Assembly: GCA_900767595.1 (NCBI GenBank) | Contig: CAAFZS010000072.1 | Coordinates: forward strand, 1 to 8,417 | Reading direction: 5' to 3' | Length of the DNA stretch: 8,417 bases | From: Bacteroidales bacterium | GTDB taxonomy: Bacteria; Bacteroidota; Bacteroidia; Bacteroidales; Paludibacteraceae | Part shown: one piece after another, positions 4,890 through 8,417 of the stretch | How the letters are laid out: every line of letters starts with the position of its first letter | How positions within the stretch are numbered: position 1 is the stretch's first letter | Notes under the pieces: generated by a model | Database searches by the model: none | What the model was told of the DNA's origin: nothing | Seen by the model: only the letters and a program-made list of their open reading frames with translations | Made by a program: the position numbers and the translations under genes

Positions 4890-5842
4890 AGTGCGCAGTT
4901 ATCATATTAAACTGGAACGGGGCCGAGATGCTGAGAAGGTACTTAGTGTCGGTAGACCGCTTCGCTGAAGGACCGCTGCGCTGTAGGACCGCTGACGCTG
5001 AAAGAGAAATACAGGTGATTGTGGCGGATAATGGTTCCACGGATGAGAGCAAGGAAGTGGTTAAAGCATTTAAGGGTGTTCAATGGATGCCGCTTGACCG
5101 GAACTACGGGTTTGCGGAGGGTTATAACCGCGCGATAGCACAAGTGGACAGTGAGTACGTGGTGTTGCTCAACTCCGATGTGGAGGTGACTGAGGGTTGG
5201 TTAGAGCCGTTAATCCAAGCTATGGACGAGGATAAGACAATCGCTGCCGTACAGCCGAAGATACTCAGTTGGCTCAGTAAAGAGAATGGGGATAAGCCTG
5301 TGCGTTTTGAATATGCAGGAGCAGCCGGCGGATTGATGCACTGGTTAGGTTATCCGTATTGTAGGGGTCGGGTGTTCTCTAAGATAGAGAAAGATGAAGG
5401 TCAATACAACGAACCGGCAGATATCTTTTGGGCCTCGGGCGCGTGCCTGTGCGTGCGCACGAATATATATAAGGAGTTAGGCGGACTGGACGAGAACTTC
5501 TTTGCTCACCAAGAGGAGATAGACCTTTGTTGGCGGATGCATCGAAGAGGTTATCGGGTACGTTGTATCCCATCTTCGGTGGTATATCATTTGGGCGGAG
5601 GTGCACTGAACTACGAGCATCCGCGTAAGACCTTCCTTAATTTCCGCAATAACCTACTGATGTTATATAAGAACCTCCCCACCCGACGGCTGATACCGGT
5701 GATGGTGATTCGTTTCTTCCTTGACTACGCCGCGGCGTTGAAGTTCCTCGTAACGGGCAAACCGAAGAACGCTTGGGCAGTAGCACAAGCGCGTTGGGCG
5801 TTCTTAAAGTTACGTAAAACGTACAAAAGGACCGTTGATTAG
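4886..5842 (+). CDS. GT2-family glycosyltransferase (rhamnosyltransferase-like)
   Basis: The 318-residue protein is a GT-A fold inverting glycosyltransferase, predicted to move a nucleotide-activated sugar to a surface glycan or lipid-linked acceptor on the cytosolic side. Visible motifs are VIILNWNG (5-12), VIVADNGSTDES (44-55, nucleotide binding), GFAEGYNRAI (75-84), the DXD-type LLNSDVEV (94-101), FWASGACLCVR (181-191), and FFAHQEEIDLCWR (205-217) with the probable catalytic acidic residues Glu211/Asp213. It resembles WbbL/RfbF-type rhamnosyltransferases, but donor and acceptor are not determinable. A hydrophobic C-terminal stretch (267-290) may touch the membrane. Residues 24-39 are encoded by three copies of a short DNA repeat and look like an insertion. 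The start overlaps the cdsA stop by 4 bp and its stop overlaps that of the convergent barrel gene. Confidence 0.9.
   Translation: MKCAVIILNWNGAEMLRRYLVSVDRFAEGPLRCRTADAEREIQVIVADNGSTDESKEVVKAFKGVQWMPLDRNYGFAEGYNRAIAQVDSEYVVLLNSDVEVTEGWLEPLIQAMDEDKTIAAVQPKILSWLSKENGDKPVRFEYAGAAGGLMHWLGYPYCRGRVFSKIEKDEGQYNEPADIFWASGACLCVRTNIYKELGGLDENFFAHQEEIDLCWRMHRRGYRVRCIPSSVVYHLGGGALNYEHPRKTFLNFRNNLLMLYKNLPTRRLIPVMVIRFFLDYAAALKFLVTGKPKNAWAVAQARWAFLKLRKTYKRTVD
4954..5002 (+). repeat. Three-unit 16-17-bp tandem repeat inside the glycosyltransferase gene
   Basis: Units AGACCGCTTCGCTGAA (4954-4969), GGACCGCTGCGCTGTA (4970-4985) and GGACCGCTGACGCTGAA (4986-5002) share the core GACCGCT-n-CGCTG. They are translated as residues 24-39 (DRFAEGPLRCRTADAE) in frame with the rest of the protein. 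They lie between the first helix and the second strand of the GT-A fold, a loop that is shorter in the family members I know. Confidence 0.75.
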
Positions 5843-7665
5843 AATCCAAGACTAAAGCCGACCATAGCGGTCACGTTTTGTCCTTGATAGAAAGTAGGAC
5901 AGAACTCGTTAGCAAAATGAGCAGCATCTCCTAAGTCTTCACAAGGCGAGGCGATGTTGCTTTCTGTATGGTCGTATCCGCGAGCATTGTTGTAGCTCAC
6001 GTTGGCGCGCAAGTACATATTCGGGTGCACCTCATAAGCGAAATCCAGTGCGACCACTTCGTTTCTAAAGATAGGTGTATCGAACGGTTTTTGCTTGAGA
6101 ACATTGCTAATGCCGGCATCTTCATTGACTTTGCGTCCATCTTTTCTGGCTACGCGCAGATACGGGAAGCTATTGTATTTCGTATCGTGGGTGTAACTGA
6201 GTTTGATGCTCATTCCACGGATAGGTCGATAGGAAATCTCACCAAAGATCGATTGGGCATTATCGCCCATATATTGACCTAAGTCATAACTATTGGACGC
6301 ATAATCGAGTACGTCGATGGAGTGCGTATAGCAAGCGATGTTTGTTCGACTGAACTCACCTTTGAGGCTCAGCCCTTTGACGGGCCACCCGCCCCAATCA
6401 AAGCCGACGACATAGGAGAAGGGGTTACGCTCGGGATTGTCTTTCTTTAAGCGAGAAGCACTGAACTCGTCCAAATAAAAGGATCCGTATATCTTCAAGT
6501 GATCCACGGGGCGCAAGGTGATGGTACCAAAGACTTGGGAGTTCTGGTTTTGGGTAGCGGTTCCCTTGGTCAGCAAGTGGTCAAGAGATTTATAGAAAGC
6601 AATCGGAATGAAATACGCTGCTTGGATATTGTCTTCCGCATAGATAATCGAGTTACCGATGGAGAAAGAGATATACTTAATCGGCAGGAACGTAAACATG
6701 TTTGCCGCCATAAACTTATTATGCGGGCGATACTCTTTATGTTGCGTTCCGTCGGTCTGATTCTCGAGATAGTAACGGGTTGAGTCAAGTACGTTACTCA
6801 CGAGCCACGCGTGGAAATAATCGAACTGGAACCACTTACAAGGGGTGAGTTGCAGTGACAACTGCGGTACTGCCGGTGCGCGATTATTGATAATATTCGA
6901 GCTATGGTAAGCGTCTCCCCAACGGACTTCCTCGCGCTTTAAACTGATACTTCCGAACCACGCATAGACGGAGATACCGCCTTTGGAATCGGAGAAGTCG
7001 CCCCCGTAAGAGGCCTCCTTATATTGGGTTCCCGGAACGAGGTTCAGTGCTTGGAGACCGGTAGCCGATTGGTTGAGTCGTGCCCCTTGCATTGTTCCCT
7101 TAGGGAAATATTCTTCGTTTAGCCAATTGCCATCAAAACTATTGTCACGAAGTGAACCCCAGATACTGACGTGGTGGGCGATATCCATCTTAAGGTCTAA
7201 TCCGTACCAGCGTTTGAGGATAGCTCCTTTCTTGGAGCCATAGATCTCGGCACCGAGGAGCGGTTCGAGGGACATCTTGAAGACTTTGTTCTTCGTCAGA
7301 TACGAGAACTGGACATTGGCTAATGATAGGTCAAAGGTCTGATGGTCAGTATATTGAACGTACCGATGGGCTCCGGGAATAGTATCGCGTTCGAGAGCAA
7401 AGACATCGAGGTAGAAACTGAGGTTATCCCGTTGTTGTTTGCTCATAAGCGAGTCGCGTTCTTGTGCTTCTATCAGCATCGCAGCCACTTGTCCGCGGGA
7501 ATACGGACGGACGGCCGTCTGGTGCACGATAATACCGTCGGTGAGTAGGTCATCGAGGTAATCGTATATCTGTGTATAGTTGAGAGGAACAGGTATATCC
7601 TGTGCCCTACCCCAACTCACACATAGACAAGCGATAAGCAGTATAAGAACGCGGTTGCGAAGCAT
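5839..7665 (-). CDS. Outer-membrane beta-barrel protein, capsule-assembly Wzi-like family
   Basis: The 608-residue protein starts with a Sec signal peptide (LRNRVLILLIACLCVSWGRA, cleavage after Ala21). Residues 27-75 (IYDYLDDLLTDGIIVHQTAV, then PYSRGQVAAMLIEAQ) form a small helical domain resembling an SLH-type repeat. The rest is rich in alternating aromatic/polar beta strands and ends in VGFSLGF, with the C-terminal Phe typical of Bam-assembled barrels. Conserved-looking blocks include GGDFSDSKGGISVYAWFGSI, RWGDAYHSSNIINNRAPAVP, KWFQFDYFHAWLVSNV, NKFMAANMFTF and IPIAFYKSLDHLL. This layout matches the Bacteroidales proteins annotated as Wzi-family capsule assembly proteins, which bind surface polysaccharide at the outer membrane. 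The polysaccharide role here is inferred. The ATG overlaps the ompH stop by one base (TAATG), and the stop overlaps the glycosyltransferase stop. Confidence 0.8.
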   Translation of the reverse strand: MLRNRVLILLIACLCVSWGRAQDIPVPLNYTQIYDYLDDLLTDGIIVHQTAVRPYSRGQVAAMLIEAQERDSLMSKQQRDNLSFYLDVFALERDTIPGAHRYVQYTDHQTFDLSLANVQFSYLTKNKVFKMSLEPLLGAEIYGSKKGAILKRWYGLDLKMDIAHHVSIWGSLRDNSFDGNWLNEEYFPKGTMQGARLNQSATGLQALNLVPGTQYKEASYGGDFSDSKGGISVYAWFGSISLKREEVRWGDAYHSSNIINNRAPAVPQLSLQLTPCKWFQFDYFHAWLVSNVLDSTRYYLENQTDGTQHKEYRPHNKFMAANMFTFLPIKYISFSIGNSIIYAEDNIQAAYFIPIAFYKSLDHLLTKGTATQNQNSQVFGTITLRPVDHLKIYGSFYLDEFSASRLKKDNPERNPFSYVVGFDWGGWPVKGLSLKGEFSRTNIACYTHSIDVLDYASNSYDLGQYMGDNAQSIFGEISYRPIRGMSIKLSYTHDTKYNSFPYLRVARKDGRKVNEDAGISNVLKQKPFDTPIFRNEVVALDFAYEVHPNMYLRANVSYNNARGYDHTESNIASPCEDLGDAAHFANEFCPTFYQGQNVTAMVGFSLGF

Positions 7666-8270
7666 TATTTCTTCTTCTTAGAAGTATAACGGGCGTTGAG
7701 AGCCTCCGTAATCTCGTCGGTGATATCGTAACCCTCGACAGCGGTCAAGACATTGTCGCGTCCTTGGTTAGAAAGGATAAGGTGGAAACGGCCATCCTTA
7801 TTGTATTCGTTGAGGTAGTTGGTCAGCGAGTCTGCCAAGCGGATGTTCAGTTGTTGTTGTTCGGTGAGGATGTCTTGGGTGAGTTGTTCCTCGAGGGCTT
7901 GCAGTTCCTCTTGTTTGCGTTGGAGGCGGTTAGCTTCGCTCTCTGCGCGTTCACGAGAAAGGAAGGCGTTGTTCTCAATCTTACGTTGGAAATCCGCATA
8001 CTCGTTTTGGAAGGTGCGCATTTTGGTGTTGAGTTTGAGGCGAGCGTCCTCTTGTTTCTTCATCAGTTGTTCGCCACACTCTTGCGCGAGCGTGTAATTA
8101 GATAACAAGGAGTCGAGGTTAATGTAAGCAATCGGGAGGTTCCCTTCTACGGGGGTAGCCTCACCCTCGGCTGCGTGTTTGCAACAAGGTTTACCTACAA
8201 AATGGAGAACAAAAAGAGCAACAACGGCGACACTCAAGATGGTGTCAACAATAATTTGAGTTTTTTTCAT
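7665..8270 (-). CDS. OmpH/Skp-family periplasmic chaperone, membrane-anchored
   Basis: At 201 residues the protein has the OmpH/Skp plan. A hydrophobic N-terminal segment (6-25) without a clear cleavage site suggests an uncleaved anchor in the inner membrane, followed by a short linker with Cys29-Cys30. IAYINLDSLLSNY (48-59) is the conserved first beta strand and turn. Residues 62-150 form a long charged coiled coil rich in Glu, Gln, Arg and Lys, the tentacle region of Skp. RFHLILSNQGRDNVLTAVEG and YDITDEITEALNARY (181-195) match the C-terminal strands and the usual final helix. Skp-type chaperones hold unfolded outer-membrane proteins in the periplasm on their way to Bam. Here it is coupled to the barrel gene downstream (shared base at 7665), its likely client. 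No consensus promoter is seen upstream of it. Confidence 0.9.
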   Translation of the reverse strand: MKKTQIIVDTILSVAVVALFVLHFVGKPCCKHAAEGEATPVEGNLPIAYINLDSLLSNYTLAQECGEQLMKKQEDARLKLNTKMRTFQNEYADFQRKIENNAFLSRERAESEANRLQRKQEELQALEEQLTQDILTEQQQLNIRLADSLTNYLNEYNKDGRFHLILSNQGRDNVLTAVEGYDITDEITEALNARYTSKKKK

Positions 8271-8417
8271 AATGATATTTATTTAATTGATTTAACATTA
8301 CTAGTGTTGCGATAAATTTTTGATATGTATATTTAACTAATTTATATTTAATTACTTATAAGCGTTCTTTGATTTTTTGATTTGAAAAGATTTTCGTAAC
8401 TTTGCGGTCTAAAACTG
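8271..8417. other. AT-rich intergenic region between divergent genes
   Basis: The 5' region of ompH (8271-8370) is very AT-rich. I find no TAnnTTTG box on the minus strand within the window, so the ompH promoter is either non-consensus or not recognised by eye. No RNA gene is visible. Confidence 0.6.
8376..8404 (+). promoter_or_regulatory. Promoter for a plus-strand gene beyond the window
   Basis: TAACTTTG (8397-8404) matches the -7 TAnnTTTG box and is followed by CGGTCT, a context often seen at Bacteroidales start sites. TTTG boxes occur at 8376-8379 (17-nt spacer), 8381-8384 and 8368-8371 (25-nt spacer). None has the 20-nt spacing of the other promoters here. The gene it drives is not in the window. 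Confidence 0.5.

Noticed and set aside
5968..6783. Plus-strand frames within the barrel gene
   Set aside because: They are antisense to a 608-residue gene with a signal peptide and barrel features, and carry no recognisable domain or promoter.
7764..8105. Plus-strand frames opposite the OmpH coiled coil
   Set aside because: Their Leu/Val/Ser-rich sequences are the expected complement of Glu/Gln-rich coiled-coil codons.

Overview
The window looks like chromosomal DNA from a member of the Bacteroidota, most likely Bacteroidales. The main evidence is promoter structure. Four start regions carry the Bacteroides-type pair, a TTTG box and a TAnnTTTG box exactly 20 nt apart. Start codons have A/T-rich leaders instead of Shine-Dalgarno sequences, and the protein families (Bro-N regulator, XRE regulator with a 'FYTDGTFEE' tail, membrane-anchored OmpH, Wzi-like barrel) are typical of that phylum. 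The genus cannot be fixed from the sequence alone.

Left part (1-2276): accessory, phage-like DNA. Two overlapping small plus-strand genes encode a holin-like/unknown membrane protein and a lipoprotein with a C-terminal membrane segment, the layout of a unimolecular spanin. They look like the end of a phage lysis cassette whose upstream part lies outside the window. They end at a hairpin terminator. Convergent to them are a Bro-N/antirepressor-type protein and an XRE-family repressor, each with its own recognisable promoter. The bro gene is flanked by two imperfect ~60-bp direct repeats. No integrase, transposase, CRISPR array, tRNA or rRNA is visible.

Middle (2235-2791): a gene-free stretch of about 550 bp. 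Its first part is AT-rich and featureless. Its second part is a patchwork of degenerate short tandem arrays (period 8, then 8-9, then 7 bp) around a small palindrome.

Right part (2792-8270): an envelope-biogenesis block. On the minus strand, a small very acidic protein made of two internal repeats is translationally coupled to an LpxL/HtrB-type lipid A acyltransferase. Divergent from it, sharing an interlocked promoter region, are cdsA (CDP-diacylglycerol synthesis) and an overlapping GT2 glycosyltransferase that carries an in-frame repeat insertion. Convergent to the glycosyltransferase, with overlapping stop codons, is a minus-strand pair: an OmpH/Skp-like periplasmic chaperone followed by a large Wzi-like outer-membrane barrel. 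Together these genes cover phospholipid, lipid A, surface glycan and outer-membrane protein assembly. The last ~45 bases carry a promoter for a plus-strand gene beyond the window.

The right block is mostly conventional housekeeping. The observations most worth a second look are the direct-repeat-flanked bro cassette with a structured leader, the candidate u-spanin, the tandem-repeat patchwork, the in-frame repeat in the glycosyltransferase, the internally duplicated acidic protein, and the OmpH-barrel coupling. I found no clear evidence of a wholly new multi-gene system.
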